Positions 48,482 through 57,590 of a stretch of 64,000 bases of DNA are shown piece after piece. Made by a program: the position numbers and the translations under genes. The notes beneath the pieces were generated by a model. That model ran no database searches. It was not told where the DNA came from and worked only from the letters and a program-made list of their open reading frames with translations. Source of the stretch: Nostocoides sp. F2B08 (GTDB lineage: Bacteria > Actinomycetota > Actinomycetes > Actinomycetales > Dermatophilaceae); NCBI RefSeq assembly GCF_009184895.1, contig NZ_WESE01000003.1, forward strand, positions 248,001 to 312,000, written 5' to 3'. Position 1 is the stretch's first letter. Each line of letters begins with the position of its first letter.

Positions 48482-49012
48482 ATGGAAACCCGCCTGAGAC
48501 GAGGACTCGCCGCCGCGGTCGCGACGGGCGCTCTGCTCGCACCCGCCGCGGGCGCACACGCCGCCACCCATGCGGCGACGCCGGCCGCGGGTCCGGCCGC
48601 GCAGGGGGTCGAGGGCGGCTTCGTCGCCTCCGTCGACTTCCAGTCACTGCAGGCCCGCGACGTTCGCGGGAACAAGTGTGAGTTCACGGTGAACGGCACG
48701 CTCTCGTTCTCCGGTCCCGTGGACGGTGACGCCATCGGCACCACGACCGCAGTGATCTTCGCCCCCTGCGAGAGCGCCCTTGCAGCACCGCCAGGGACGT
48801 TCTTCGACGTCTTCCGGTTCGAGGGCGCCTTCACCGGCGAGGTGCTCGGGGAGCCGGCGACGGGAGCGCTCAGCTATGCCGGTGTGACTCGGGTCGGGGG
48901 CGGGATCGAGGCGACGGTGATCCTCGATGGAGAGGACGCGCGGGCCGTGCTGCGGGCCGACGCCCAGGTCGCCGTGGGCGGCACGTACTCCGGCGTCGCG
49001 AAGGCCGGCTGA
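48482..49012 (+). CDS. Secreted hypothetical protein
   Basis: 176 residues with a clear signal peptide (RRGLAAAVATGALLAPAAGA, cleavage near HA-A) and a mature domain rich in beta strands and Gly/Thr: DFQSLQARDVRGNKCEFTVN, FEGAFTGEVLGEP, GGGIEATVILDGEDARAVLR. No family recognised; a small extracellular beta-barrel is possible. Two Cys could form a disulfide. GAGGGGACGACG before the ATG is a Shine-Dalgarno. Confidence 0.7.
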   Translation: METRLRRGLAAAVATGALLAPAAGAHAATHAATPAAGPAAQGVEGGFVASVDFQSLQARDVRGNKCEFTVNGTLSFSGPVDGDAIGTTTAVIFAPCESALAAPPGTFFDVFRFEGAFTGEVLGEPATGALSYAGVTRVGGGIEATVILDGEDARAVLRADAQVAVGGTYSGVAKAG

Positions 49013-49027
49013 GCGACCCACCTCGCG

Positions 49028-50227
49028 TCAGCCGGACGCAGCGAACCCGAGCGCCCGGTCGACGTCGGCGATGAGGTCGCCGGTGTCCTCCAGCCCGAGC
49101 GAGATCCGGATCGTCCCGTCGGTGATGCCGGCGGCCGCGCGCGCCTCGGGGGTGAGCCGGCGGTGTGTCGTCGTCGCGGGGTGGGTCGTCAGAGACTTGG
49201 CGTCGCCGAGGTTGTTCGAGATGTCCACGAGCTGCAGGGCGTTCATCACCGTGAACGCCTCGTCCTTACCGCCGTCGATGGTGAACGTCACGATCGTGCC
49301 GCCCCCGAGCATCTGTCGTCTGGCCAGCTCGTGCTGGGGGTGCGACGGCAGCCACGGGTAGCGCACGTCGACGACACGCGGGTGCCGCTCGAGGTGCTCG
49401 GCGAGGGCGAGCGCGGACCGGGCCTGCTGCTCGACCCGCAGCCGCAGCGTCTCCAGCCCTTTGACATTGACCCACGCGTTGAACGGCGACATGGCCGGCC
49501 CGGTGTGCCGCATGAGGTTCTTCACCGGACCCGAGATGAACTCCTCGGGCCCGAGGATCGCGCCGCCGAGCACGCGACCGCCCCCGTCGATGTGCTTGGT
49601 GGTGGAGTACACGACGATGTCGGCGCCGTGTTGGAGCGGCTTGGAGAACACCGGGGTGCCGAAGACGTTGTCGACGACGACCTGCGCCCCGACGGCGTGC
49701 GCGAGGTCGGAGACCGCGCGGATGTCGACGAGCTCCTGCATCGGGTTGCTCGGCGTCTCGAAGAACACGGCGGCGGTCTCGCGGTCCAGCGCGGCCTCCC
49801 ACTGGGCGAGGTCAGAGCCGTCCACGAGGACGGTCTCGACGCCCCACCGGGGCAGGATCTCGTCGACGATCACGAAGCATGACCCGAACAGTGCCCTCGA
49901 GGCGACCAGCCGGGAGCCGGCGCCACAGAGCGCGGCGAGCGCGACGAAGACCGCCGACATGCCCGACGCCGTGGCGAAACACGCCTGCGCCCCCTCGACA
50001 CGCCGCATCCGCTCCTCGAACATCGCCACGGTCGGGTTGCCGTACCTCGAATAGATGAACTTGTCGATCTCGTCCTTGAAGGCCGCCTCGGCCTCCTCCG
50101 CGGAGGAGTAGACGAAGCCAGAGGTGAGGTACAGCGCCTCGGCCGTCTCGTCGAACTCGCTGCGGCGCAGGCCGGCGCGCACGGCGAGGGTGTCCGCCGA
50201 GAGCGCCTCCGACTGGGTCGGGTCCAT
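49028..50227 (-). CDS. metZ: O-succinylhomoserine sulfhydrylase
   Basis: 399-residue Cys/Met metabolism PLP enzyme; makes homocysteine directly from O-succinyl- or O-acetylhomoserine. YSRYGNPTVAMFEERMRRVE, ETPSNPMQELVDI, VVDNVFGTPV and YSTTKHIDGGGRVLGG with the Schiff-base lysine. The wording and length favour MetZ over cystathionine beta-lyase, though the family is close. TACTCT (50234-50239) six bases before the ATG implies no leader, so no SAM riboswitch. Confidence 0.9.
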   Translation of the reverse strand: MDPTQSEALSADTLAVRAGLRRSEFDETAEALYLTSGFVYSSAEEAEAAFKDEIDKFIYSRYGNPTVAMFEERMRRVEGAQACFATASGMSAVFVALAALCGAGSRLVASRALFGSCFVIVDEILPRWGVETVLVDGSDLAQWEAALDRETAAVFFETPSNPMQELVDIRAVSDLAHAVGAQVVVDNVFGTPVFSKPLQHGADIVVYSTTKHIDGGGRVLGGAILGPEEFISGPVKNLMRHTGPAMSPFNAWVNVKGLETLRLRVEQQARSALALAEHLERHPRVVDVRYPWLPSHPQHELARRQMLGGGTIVTFTIDGGKDEAFTVMNALQLVDISNNLGDAKSLTTHPATTTHRRLTPEARAAAGITDGTIRISLGLEDTGDLIADVDRALGFAASG

Positions 50228-50233
50228 GCGGCA

Positions 50234-50239
50234 AGAGTA
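50234..50239 (-). promoter_or_regulatory. -10 of metZ
   Basis: TACTCT six bases before the metZ ATG; leaderless geometry. Confidence 0.45.
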
Positions 50240-50264
50240 GGAGCGGTGCGCCCCGTCGCGCGGC

Positions 50265-51449
50265 TCAGGTCCGGTTCGTGAACGCGACCGAGGTCGTCCC
50301 GTCCTCCCACACCTCGATCGCGTGGAGGGACCCGGGCGCCGCAGCCAGCCGCCACGAGGCGGCCGGGGTGAGCCCGAGCACGTGCGCCATCACGCACATG
50401 ATCGCCTTGCGGTGCGAGACGACGACGGTCGTCCCGCCTGCGCCGACGACCCTCTCGTATGCGGCACTCACCCGCTCCTGCAGCTCCAGATGGCTCTCGC
50501 CTCCCGGGCGCGCATAGGTCGGGTCGTCGCGGAAGCGGAGCAGGTCGTGCGGGACACTTTGCAGCAGGTCGGCGATCGCCGCGCCGTCCCAGTCCCCGAA
50601 GCCCTGCTCGTCGAAGTCGGCGTCGACCTCCGGGTCCACCGCGAGAGCGTCGGCGATGAATGCTCCGGTCTCGACCGCACGGGCGAGCGAGGAGGTGACG
50701 ACCCGGGTGGGCACGCCGGCCACGAGCGCGGAGACCGACTCGGCGGCGCGGCGGGCCTGCTCCCGACCACGCTCCGAGAGCGACGGATCGAGTCCGCCGC
50801 GCCCGTCGAGCCGGGCTTCCTCGGTGAAGCTCGTGACGCCGTGTCGGACCAGGACGATACGGGTGACGGCGCCCCGGTCCGGCCGCCCCGCGCCGGTGCC
50901 CATAGCCTGGGCGATGACCGGCGCTCGGACCGGCGCCCCGATCCCGGCGGACGCGGGATTCACCGAAGGATCGTCCGCCGGAGCATCCTGTGCGTCCGCA
51001 TCCTCGAGCCACAGGTCGCGCGAGACGGACTCCCCGTCCATGGCGACGTTGGAGAGACGGTCGGCGGCGGTGTTCTCGGCGCGGGGGACCCACGCATACG
51101 TCACCGACCCGCCGGCGGCCTCGATGGATCGGGAGAGCTCGCGGGCCTGCAGAGCGAGCCGGCGCATGTCCTCGTGCTTGATCTTCCACCGGCCGCTCAG
51201 CTGCTCGACGACGAGCTTGGAGTCGAGGCGCACCTCGACGTCGGCACCGGGGTCGATCGTCGCCGCAGCATGCAGTCCCGCGATCAGGCCGGAGTACTCG
51301 GCCACGTTGTTCGAGGCCAGCCCGAGCGGCTCGGCCCGCTCGGCCAGGAGGTCACCGGAGGCTGCATCGAGTACGACGGCGCCGTACCCGGCCACCCCGG
51401 GGTTCCCCCGTGACCCGCCGTCGGCGTAGACGAGGAGGGCACGACCCAT
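50265..51449 (-). CDS. Bifunctional RNase H / acid phosphatase
   Basis: 394 residues with two enzymes. Residues 1-140 are RNase HI: VYADGGSRGNPG, NNVAEYSGL and DSKLVVEQLSG supply the acidic catalytic set. A linker of about 55 residues follows, then a histidine phosphatase: IVLVRHGVTSFTEEARLDGR, SSLARAVETG and VVVSHRKAIM. Same fusion as M. tuberculosis Rv2228c, where the phosphatase acts on alpha-ribazole phosphate. ATG four bases after the zinc-ribbon gene stop. Confidence 0.9.
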   Translation of the reverse strand: MGRALLVYADGGSRGNPGVAGYGAVVLDAASGDLLAERAEPLGLASNNVAEYSGLIAGLHAAATIDPGADVEVRLDSKLVVEQLSGRWKIKHEDMRRLALQARELSRSIEAAGGSVTYAWVPRAENTAADRLSNVAMDGESVSRDLWLEDADAQDAPADDPSVNPASAGIGAPVRAPVIAQAMGTGAGRPDRGAVTRIVLVRHGVTSFTEEARLDGRGGLDPSLSERGREQARRAAESVSALVAGVPTRVVTSSLARAVETGAFIADALAVDPEVDADFDEQGFGDWDGAAIADLLQSVPHDLLRFRDDPTYARPGGESHLELQERVSAAYERVVGAGGTTVVVSHRKAIMCVMAHVLGLTPAASWRLAAAPGSLHAIEVWEDGTTSVAFTNRT

Positions 51450-51453
51450 CGAC

Positions 51454-52194
51454 TCAGAGCCCCGACTCCGGGGTGCGGACGAGGATCCGGCGGCACTCCT
51501 CGCAGCGGAGCACCTCGTCTTCGGCCGCAGCCTTGATCCGGCCGAGATCGACGGCATTGAGCTCGAGCTGGCACCCTCCGCAGCGGCGCTGCCGCAGCGC
51601 CGCAGCACCCGTGCCCCCGCTCTGGGTACGGATCCGGTCGTACAGGGTGACGAGCTCGGTGCCCACCTCTGCGGCGACGGCCGTGCGCGGCGCGGCGACC
51701 TCTGCGGCTTCGGCGTCGAGCCGGGCGAGAGCCTCGTCGCGGGACGCCTCGAGCTCGCGGATCTGGGTGGCCACCCGCTCGACCCCGGCCTCGAGCTCCG
51801 AGAGGTCGGACTCGATCGCCTCGGCGCGTTCCATGACCTCGAGCTCGACGTCCTCGAGCTCGCGCTGGCGCCGGGCCAGGGACTCGAGCTCGTGCTGGAG
51901 CGCCTGCAGGTCCTTCGCGGTGCCCGTGCCGGACGCGAGTCTTGCCTCGTCTCGGGCCGCGCGGTCCCTGACCTGCTGCACGTCTGCCTCCGACTTGCGC
52001 AGCTCGCGCTGGACGTCGTCGTGCGCGGTCCGGACGCGTACGTGCTCCGCGCCGACGACCTCGGCGTTGCGGCGAAGGTCCTCGAGCTCGGCGAGCTGGG
52101 GAAGGTGGGTGCGGGCGTGCTCGATCTGGTCGAGCCGGGTGTCGATCGCCTGCAGGTCGAGCAGCCGCTGCTGCTGGTCGGGGGATGCCTTCAC
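51454..52194 (-). CDS. Zinc-ribbon coiled-coil protein
   Basis: 246 residues: a long coiled coil at about 10-180 (rich in Leu/Arg/Glu heptads such as LQALQHELESLARRQRELED), then a C4 zinc ribbon, RRCGGCQLELN and LRCEECRRIL. Counterpart of M. tuberculosis Rv2229c. Function unknown; it may be a nucleic-acid or protein adapter. GTG start; AGGAG is rather far upstream (about 13 bases). Confidence 0.85.
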   Translation of the reverse strand: MKASPDQQQRLLDLQAIDTRLDQIEHARTHLPQLAELEDLRRNAEVVGAEHVRVRTAHDDVQRELRKSEADVQQVRDRAARDEARLASGTGTAKDLQALQHELESLARRQRELEDVELEVMERAEAIESDLSELEAGVERVATQIRELEASRDEALARLDAEAAEVAAPRTAVAAEVGTELVTLYDRIRTQSGGTGAAALRQRRCGGCQLELNAVDLGRIKAAAEDEVLRCEECRRILVRTPESGL

Positions 52195-52302
52195 GGTGGG
52201 TCGTGCTCTCCTCGTGACGAGTGTCCGGTGGGCGTCGCCTGAGGGACGCATCGCTCCGACCCTACCTCCGGCCCCCGCGTCCCAGGCGTCCCGTCCCGCG
52301 CA

Positions 52303-52323
52303 TACGATCGATACGCCGATCGT
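52303..52323 (+). promoter_or_regulatory. Candidate promoter and operator of the ABC transporter
   Basis: ACGATCG-ATACGC-CGATCGT, a perfect 7-6-7 inverted repeat (52304-52323), 24 bases before the ATG. TACGAT (52303-52308) could be the -10, so a bound repressor would block initiation. Owner of the site unknown. Confidence 0.5.
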
Positions 52324-52347
52324 CACCCCGCGACCACAGGACGACTC

Positions 52348-53313
52348 ATGAGCCAGCCCGCAGCGGTCCGTAGCGCTCCCGACGTGCTCGTCGTCGACGG
52401 GGTGGTGCGCCGGTTCGGCGACCTGACGGCCGTGGACGGGGTGTCGTTCCACATCGCCCCCGGTGAGACCTACGGGCTGCTCGGGCCGAACGGAGCGGGC
52501 AAGACGACGACGATCTCGATCATCGCCGGCCTCCTCGCAGCCGATGCCGGTGAGGTGACCGTCGCCGGCGAGCGCATGGGACCCCAGGCCGTCGCCCCCA
52601 AACGTCACATCGGACTGGTCCCTCAGGACCTCGCGATCTACCCCGAGCTGAGCGCCCGGGAGAACCTCGCGTTCTTCGGACGGCTGCAGGGTATGCGCGG
52701 GTCGGCTCTGAGCGACCGGGTCGCCGAGGTGCTCGAGCTGCTCGGACTGTCCGACCGCGCCAAGGGACCCACCAAGGAGTTCTCCGGTGGGATGAAGCGA
52801 CGGCTCAACATCGGGATCGGCCTGCTGCACCATCCGCGGCTGCTCATCCTCGACGAACCCACGGTCGGGGTCGACCCCCAGTCGCGCAACGCGATCCTCG
52901 AGTCGGTCGAGGCGCTGTCGGTCGAAGGGATGGCGGTCCTCTACACGACGCACTACATGGAGGAGGCCGAACGGCTCTGCGACCGCATCGGCATCATCGA
53001 CTCGGGGACGCTGCAGGCCGAGGGAACCCGCGATGACCTCCTCCGGCTCACCGCCGAGGCGGACACCGTGCGACTCTCCGGCTCCGCCATCGGACCAGAG
53101 GTGTCCGCCGCGCTGCGGGCCCTCCCCCACGTCGAGCGCGTCGACGCCGGCCCGCACGAGCTGACCCTGCTCGTCCACGATGCGCCCGCTCGGGTCGCGG
53201 AGGTCGTCACCACCGCGTCGGCGGCCGGAATGGCCTTGACCGGGGTCGAGATCTCTCGTCCCGACCTGGAGTCGGTCTTCCTGCACCTGACCGGCCGCGC
53301 ACTTCGGGACTGA
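52348..53313 (+). CDS. ABC transporter ATP-binding protein
   Basis: 321 residues: LLGPNGAGKTTTISII (Walker A), EFSGGMKRRLNIGIGLL (signature) and LLILDEPTVGVDP (Walker B), with a C-terminal domain of about 90 residues as in DrrA/CcmA-like exporters. Followed after 11 bases by two permeases, so the set forms an exporter. RBS AGGA before the ATG. Inserted between the zinc-ribbon and Nif3-like genes that are neighbours in M. tuberculosis. Confidence 0.93.
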   Translation: MSQPAAVRSAPDVLVVDGVVRRFGDLTAVDGVSFHIAPGETYGLLGPNGAGKTTTISIIAGLLAADAGEVTVAGERMGPQAVAPKRHIGLVPQDLAIYPELSARENLAFFGRLQGMRGSALSDRVAEVLELLGLSDRAKGPTKEFSGGMKRRLNIGIGLLHHPRLLILDEPTVGVDPQSRNAILESVEALSVEGMAVLYTTHYMEEAERLCDRIGIIDSGTLQAEGTRDDLLRLTAEADTVRLSGSAIGPEVSAALRALPHVERVDAGPHELTLLVHDAPARVAEVVTTASAAGMALTGVEISRPDLESVFLHLTGRALRD

Positions 53314-53324
53314 GGAGGGCCGAG

Positions 53325-54500
53325 ATGTCGCACCTGCTGACGATGACCCTCTCCGACCTGCGTCAGCGGATCCGGGACAAGTCGGTCCTGTTGTTCGCCT
53401 TCGTCGTCCCGCTCGCCCTCATGGGGGTGTTCAACCTGATCTTCGGAACCTCGCAGGACCTCGACCTGCAACCGGTCACGGTCGCGGTCTCGACGCCGGC
53501 CGACGACCCTCTCGCCTCGGTCGTACCTGACGTGCTGGACGGCCTCGACGAGACCGACGGCGGGGTCGCCGTCACGGTGCTGGAGCTGCCGTCCGACGAG
53601 GTGTCCGAGGCGGTCGACGACGGGCGTGCCGCCCTCGGGATCGAGGTTCCCGCCGGGTTCGGCGCTGCCGTGTCCGAGGGCGAGGACGTCGCGGTGACGG
53701 TGAGCGAGGGCGAGAGCTCGGTCGAGACGGCCATCGCGCTCTCGGTCGTCGACGGGGCGCTGGCTCGGCTGCACGCGCAGTCCGTCACCGTGGGTGCGGC
53801 GGCGGCTGCCGGGGTGCCGCCGGACGAGCTCGAGGCGGTCGCGGCCGAGGTCGCCTCCGGCGGCCCTGCCTTCACCGTGGTCCCCGGCGAGGCGGCGACC
53901 CAGCAGCTGAGCCCCGCCGCCGCGCTCGTCGCCGGCCAGACCGGGCTCTTCCTGCTCTTCACCGTGAGCTTCGGTGTCCTGGGCCTGATCGAGGAGCGGC
54001 AGAACGGCACGCTGGCACGGTTGCGGTCCATGCCGATGGCATCCTGGCTCATCGTCGCGGCCAAGGCCCTGGTGAGCTTCGTCCTGGGTATCGTCGCGAC
54101 GACCGTGCTGCTCACCGTGGGGGGTGCCATGTTCGACGTCGACTTCGGTTCGCCCGTGCCGGTCGGAGTCATCGTCGTCTCCGTCGTGCTCGCCGCCACG
54201 TCGGTGATGTTCCTCGTCGTGCGGGTCGCGCGCACCGCCGAGCAGGCCAGCGTCGCGGCGTCCATCGTGGCCCTCGTCCTCGGGATCGGCGGCGGGGCCT
54301 TCACGCCGATCTCCGCGTCGGGCGCCCTGGGCACCCTGCTCGACCTCAACCCCATCGCGGCCTTCATGCGCGGCCTCGGGATCACGTCGGGCGGTGGAGG
54401 GCTCACCGACATCACGGTGCCCGTCATGATCATGCTCGGCTTCGCCGTGGTGATGGTCGTGCTCTCCCGAGTCATCCCTGATCGGGGGGTGGTGTCATGA
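53325..54500 (+). CDS. ABC-2 type permease
   Basis: 391 residues. One N-terminal helix (LLFAFVVPLALMGVFNLIFG), a large extracytoplasmic domain of about 150 residues with acidic stretches, then five helices from QTGLFLLFTVSFGVLGLIEE to the end. Matches ABC2_membrane_3/YhgE-like layout. Its stop overlaps the next ATG by four bases, so the two permeases are coupled and likely pair with the ATPase. Confidence 0.85.
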   Translation: MSHLLTMTLSDLRQRIRDKSVLLFAFVVPLALMGVFNLIFGTSQDLDLQPVTVAVSTPADDPLASVVPDVLDGLDETDGGVAVTVLELPSDEVSEAVDDGRAALGIEVPAGFGAAVSEGEDVAVTVSEGESSVETAIALSVVDGALARLHAQSVTVGAAAAAGVPPDELEAVAAEVASGGPAFTVVPGEAATQQLSPAAALVAGQTGLFLLFTVSFGVLGLIEERQNGTLARLRSMPMASWLIVAAKALVSFVLGIVATTVLLTVGGAMFDVDFGSPVPVGVIVVSVVLAATSVMFLVVRVARTAEQASVAASIVALVLGIGGGAFTPISASGALGTLLDLNPIAAFMRGLGITSGGGGLTDITVPVMIMLGFAVVMVVLSRVIPDRGVVS

Positions 54501-55657
54501 GCACCGTGCTCGCCATCGCCGGCACCGAGCTGCGCCGGTTCCTCCGCGACCGGTCGAACATCTTCTTCGCGCTCATCCTGCCGCTGCTCCTCGTCCTGAT
54601 GATCGGCCTGCAGTTCGGCGAGGACGCCTCCGCGCGTCGCGCCCTGGTGGTCGGAACCGAGTCCCCGCTGCGTGCCGACCTGATCACGGGACTGCAGGAG
54701 GCGGACGTGCGCGTCGCCGTCCGGGATCGGGAGAGTGCGCTCGAGCAGCTGGCCCGGGGGCGGGCCGACATCGTGCTGGTCGTCGACGACGAGGCGGCCG
54801 CCGCATACGGGTCGGGCGACGTGGGCGTCGAAGCCGTCCTCGGTTCCCAGGCGACCGCCCCGCTCGTCCAGCGCCAGGTGACCTCCGTCCTCTCCGGGCT
54901 GCAGACCCGTGAAGGACAGGTCACCGCGCTGACCTCGCGAGGGGTGGATCGTGCCCTGGCCGAGGCGACCTTGGACGACGTCACCGCCTCGAGCTCCGCG
55001 CCCACACTCGTCGTGCGCAACCTCGACGAGCGCGAGCAGCAGTTCTCCGGAATGGGCCAGTTCGACTTCGGCGCGTCCGGGCAGCTGTTGCTGTTCACGT
55101 TCCTGTCGTCGCTCACCGGCGCGGCGACACTGATCCAGGCACGTCGGCTCGGCGTGGTCTCCCGCACCCTCGCCGCACCGGTCTCGGCGTTCCAGCTCAT
55201 CGCCGGCCAGGTCCTCGGCCGCTTCGCGATCGCGTTCTTCCAGGGCGCCTACATCATGGCGGCCTCGTCGCTGCTCTTCGGCGTCGACTGGGGTGACCTG
55301 TCCGCGTCGCTCGTCGTGTTGCTGATGTTCTCCCTTGTCTCAGCGGGGGCGGCGATGGTCGTCGGATCGCTGCTCGACAGCGAGGGTGCGGCCGCCGGGG
55401 TGGGGATCGGCCTCGGCCTCGTGCTCGCCGCCCTCGGCGGATCGATGTCGCCCCTGGAGTTCTTCCCCGAGACCATGCGCGCGGTCGCCAACCTCACCCC
55501 GCACGCCTGGGCCTATGAAGCCTTCGCCGACATCCTGCGCCGTGGCGCCGGACTCGGGGACGTCCTGTCCGAGCTCGGCGTGCTGGCCGGCATGGCCATC
55601 GCCCTCATCCTGCTCGGTTCGTGGCTGCTGCGCCGCAGCGTGGCCCGGGCGATGTGA
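54497..55657 (+). CDS. ABC-2 type permease
   Basis: 386 residues: helix near the start (NIFFALILPLLLVLMIGLQF), a periplasm-like domain of about 180 residues, then five helices ending in GLGLVLAALGGSMSPLEFFP and AIALILLGSWLLRR. Similar to its neighbour and probably the other half of the exporter. GGGG-rich upstream; substrate unknown. Ends nine bases from the convergent Nif3-like stop. Confidence 0.85.
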   Translation: MSTVLAIAGTELRRFLRDRSNIFFALILPLLLVLMIGLQFGEDASARRALVVGTESPLRADLITGLQEADVRVAVRDRESALEQLARGRADIVLVVDDEAAAAYGSGDVGVEAVLGSQATAPLVQRQVTSVLSGLQTREGQVTALTSRGVDRALAEATLDDVTASSSAPTLVVRNLDEREQQFSGMGQFDFGASGQLLLFTFLSSLTGAATLIQARRLGVVSRTLAAPVSAFQLIAGQVLGRFAIAFFQGAYIMAASSLLFGVDWGDLSASLVVLLMFSLVSAGAAMVVGSLLDSEGAAAGVGIGLGLVLAALGGSMSPLEFFPETMRAVANLTPHAWAYEAFADILRRGAGLGDVLSELGVLAGMAIALILLGSWLLRRSVARAM

Positions 55658-55666
55658 ACAGCGGCC

Positions 55667-56500
55667 TCACGAGGGACGGACGACGAAGGTCCACGGGTCG
55701 GTGACTACCCCGCTGACCTCGACCTCGACCCGGTCGCCGAGCTCCTCGCGCAGGAGCTGCGCGGCACGCGGCAGCCAGACCGCCTCGCTCGCCCAGTGGC
55801 CGGCGTCGATGAGATAGGGCGGCCCGCCTCGCGACTCCTCCCGCGCCTCGAGCGCGGGGTGGTGCCGCAGGTCGGCGGTGACATAGGCGTCGGCCCCGCT
55901 GGTTCGGACGGCGTCGAACAGGTCGTCACCGGAGCCTCCGAGGACGGCCACGCGGCGGATGGTCGCGTCGGGCGGCCCGGCGACGCGGATGCCGACCGGC
56001 GCGGCGGGCACGGCGGCCGCGACGACGCGGGCGAACTCGCCCAGCGTCATCGGTTCGGTGAGGTGTCCGACCCGTCCGAGCGGCCGGTCCTCGATGATGA
56101 CCAGAGGCTCGAGGTCGTGCACTCCGCATGCTTCGGCGAGCGCCACGCACACCCCGTCGGCCGCGACGTCGGCGTTGGTGTGCGCCACGTACAGGGCGAT
56201 GTCGCCCACGACGAGGTTGGTCACCGAGGCGCCCTTGGCCGAGGTCACCGCGACGCTGTGGACCCCTCGGAGGAGCAGGGGATGGTGGGTCACGAGCAGG
56301 TCGGCGCCCGCGGACCGCGCCTCCTCGATGACGGCGAGCGTCGGGTCGAGCGCCAGGTGGATGCGGCGGACCGGCTGGTCCGGGTCACCGGTCACGAGCC
56401 CGACGCGGTCCCACGACTGGGCACTGTCGGAGGGGTATGCGCGCTCGAGGACGGCGATCACCTCGCCGAGGGCCGGGGCATCGTCGGACGGCTCGCTCAT
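55667..56500 (-). CDS. Nif3-like dinuclear metal centre protein
   Basis: 277 residues of the NIF3/GTP cyclohydrolase I type 2 fold. DLLVTHHPLLLRG and YVAHTNADVAADG supply His/Asp metal ligands, and DAGHWASE near the end the third site. Homologue of M. tuberculosis Rv2230c. Activity unassigned. The ATG is two bases from the tRNA-Val 3' end on the same strand. Confidence 0.88.
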   Translation of the reverse strand: MSEPSDDAPALGEVIAVLERAYPSDSAQSWDRVGLVTGDPDQPVRRIHLALDPTLAVIEEARSAGADLLVTHHPLLLRGVHSVAVTSAKGASVTNLVVGDIALYVAHTNADVAADGVCVALAEACGVHDLEPLVIIEDRPLGRVGHLTEPMTLGEFARVVAAAVPAAPVGIRVAGPPDATIRRVAVLGGSGDDLFDAVRTSGADAYVTADLRHHPALEAREESRGGPPYLIDAGHWASEAVWLPRAAQLLREELGDRVEVEVSGVVTDPWTFVVRPS

Positions 56501-56501
56501 G

Positions 56502-56574
56502 TGGGCCCGGCCGGGATCGAACCGACGACCTACGCGGTGTAAACGCGGTGCTCTACCAGCTGAGCTACAGGCCC
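56502..56574 (-). tRNA. tRNA-Val (anticodon UAC)
   Basis: 73 bases on the minus strand: acceptor GGGCCUG/CGGGCCC, D arm GCUC...GAGC, anticodon loop UUUACAC giving UAC, T arm GUCGG-UUCGAUC-CCGGC. CCA is not encoded. One mismatch at the top of the anticodon stem. Sits between ahpE and the Nif3-like gene. Confidence 0.95.
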
Positions 56575-56602
56575 TTCGTGCCCGGCCATTGTGCCACTGG
56601 GC

Positions 56603-57082
56603 TCAGGCGGCGCCGCGCAGCCGGGTGAGGGCCGCGCGGTACTCACCGAAGTCGCGCCCCTCGCCCGGCGGGTTGTGCAGCGTCCAGCGGATGACGCCGT
56701 CGGTGTCGATGAGGAAGGTCCCGCGGGTCGCGTTGCCGCCGGCCTCGTGGAAGACGCCGTATGCGCGGGAGACCTCCCCGTGCGGCCAGAAGTCGGACAG
56801 GAGCGGGAAGAAGTAGGCCTCGAGGTCGGCCCAGCCACGCAGCGAGAACACCGGGTCGCACGAGATCGCGAGCACCTGGACGTCGTCTCCGACGAAGGCG
56901 CCGAGGTCGTCCCGGATGGCATGCAGCTCACCGGTGCAGATGCCGGAGAAGGCGAACGGGTAGAAGACGAGGAGCACGTTCTTGGACCCGCGAAAGGCGG
57001 AGAGGGTGGTCTCGACGCCGTTCTGGTCCGGGAGGGTGAAGTCGGGCGCGGTCGCGCCGACCTCGAGAGGGGAGTCCGTCAT
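56603..57082 (-). CDS. ahpE: AhpE-type 1-Cys peroxiredoxin
   Basis: 159 residues. YPFAFSGICTGE carries the peroxidatic Cys49 in the PxxxSxxC motif; Cys75 lies in ISCDPVF; the GTFLID strand follows. Reduces peroxides; 1-Cys AhpE uses mycothiol or mycoredoxin as reductant in actinobacteria. ATG with TAGGGT (57090-57095) seven bases upstream. M. tuberculosis has ahpE in the same position before DUF3052 and aceE. Confidence 0.93.
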   Translation of the reverse strand: MTDSPLEVGATAPDFTLPDQNGVETTLSAFRGSKNVLLVFYPFAFSGICTGELHAIRDDLGAFVGDDVQVLAISCDPVFSLRGWADLEAYFFPLLSDFWPHGEVSRAYGVFHEAGGNATRGTFLIDTDGVIRWTLHNPPGEGRDFGEYRAALTRLRGAA

Positions 57083-57089
57083 GGGGCCA

Positions 57090-57095
57090 ACCCTA
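57090..57095 (-). promoter_or_regulatory. -10 of ahpE
   Basis: TAGGGT seven bases before the ahpE ATG; leaderless geometry. Confidence 0.5.
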
Positions 57096-57167
57096 TGCGC
57101 TGGTCGCGGCCCACCCCATTCGCGGCCGGAGGCGCGGCGGCTGCCCTCGGTCCACGTGACGGCGCCG

Positions 57168-57590
57168 TCAGCGCCGCGACTTCGGCGCCACGATCCGCGT
57201 CGCGGACCACTCGGGCGCCGCGTTGACCGTGCCCGAGGTGTGCAGGCCGGCCGTCGAGGCGGCCTCCTCCACGTCGGCCATGTCGATCTCCCCCAGCCGG
57301 CCCGCCTTCGGCGTGAGGAGCACGATGAAGCCGCCGTCGTCGAGGTTGGTCAGGGCGTCGACGAGCGTGTCGACGAGGTCTCCGTCGTCGTCCCGCCACC
57401 AGATCAGCGCCGCGTCGGCGACGTCACCGTAGTCCTCGTCGACGAGCTCGCTGCCGGTCGTGTCCTCGATGCTGAAGCGCAGGTCGTCATCGACGTCGAA
57501 GTCGTACCCGAACTCCTGGACGACGTGCCCCGCGGCGAAGCCCAGCTTCTCGCCACCCGTGCCGGATCCCACATGGGGAGGCGCGTTCAC
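57168..57590 (-). CDS. DUF3052 domain protein
   Basis: 140 residues: KLGFAAGHVVQEFGYDFDVD, DYGDVADAALIWWRDDDGDL and IVLLTPKAGRLGEIDMADVE. Conserved actinobacterial family next to ahpE/aceE; counterpart of Rv2239c. Role unknown. GTG start overlaps the PH-protein stop (GTGA). Confidence 0.9.
   Translation of the reverse strand: MNAPPHVGSGTGGEKLGFAAGHVVQEFGYDFDVDDDLRFSIEDTTGSELVDEDYGDVADAALIWWRDDDGDLVDTLVDALTNLDDGGFIVLLTPKAGRLGEIDMADVEEAASTAGLHTSGTVNAAPEWSATRIVAPKSRR

Noticed and set aside
49028-50260. SAM riboswitch upstream of metZ
   Set aside because: The -10 lies six bases before the start, leaving no room for a leader.
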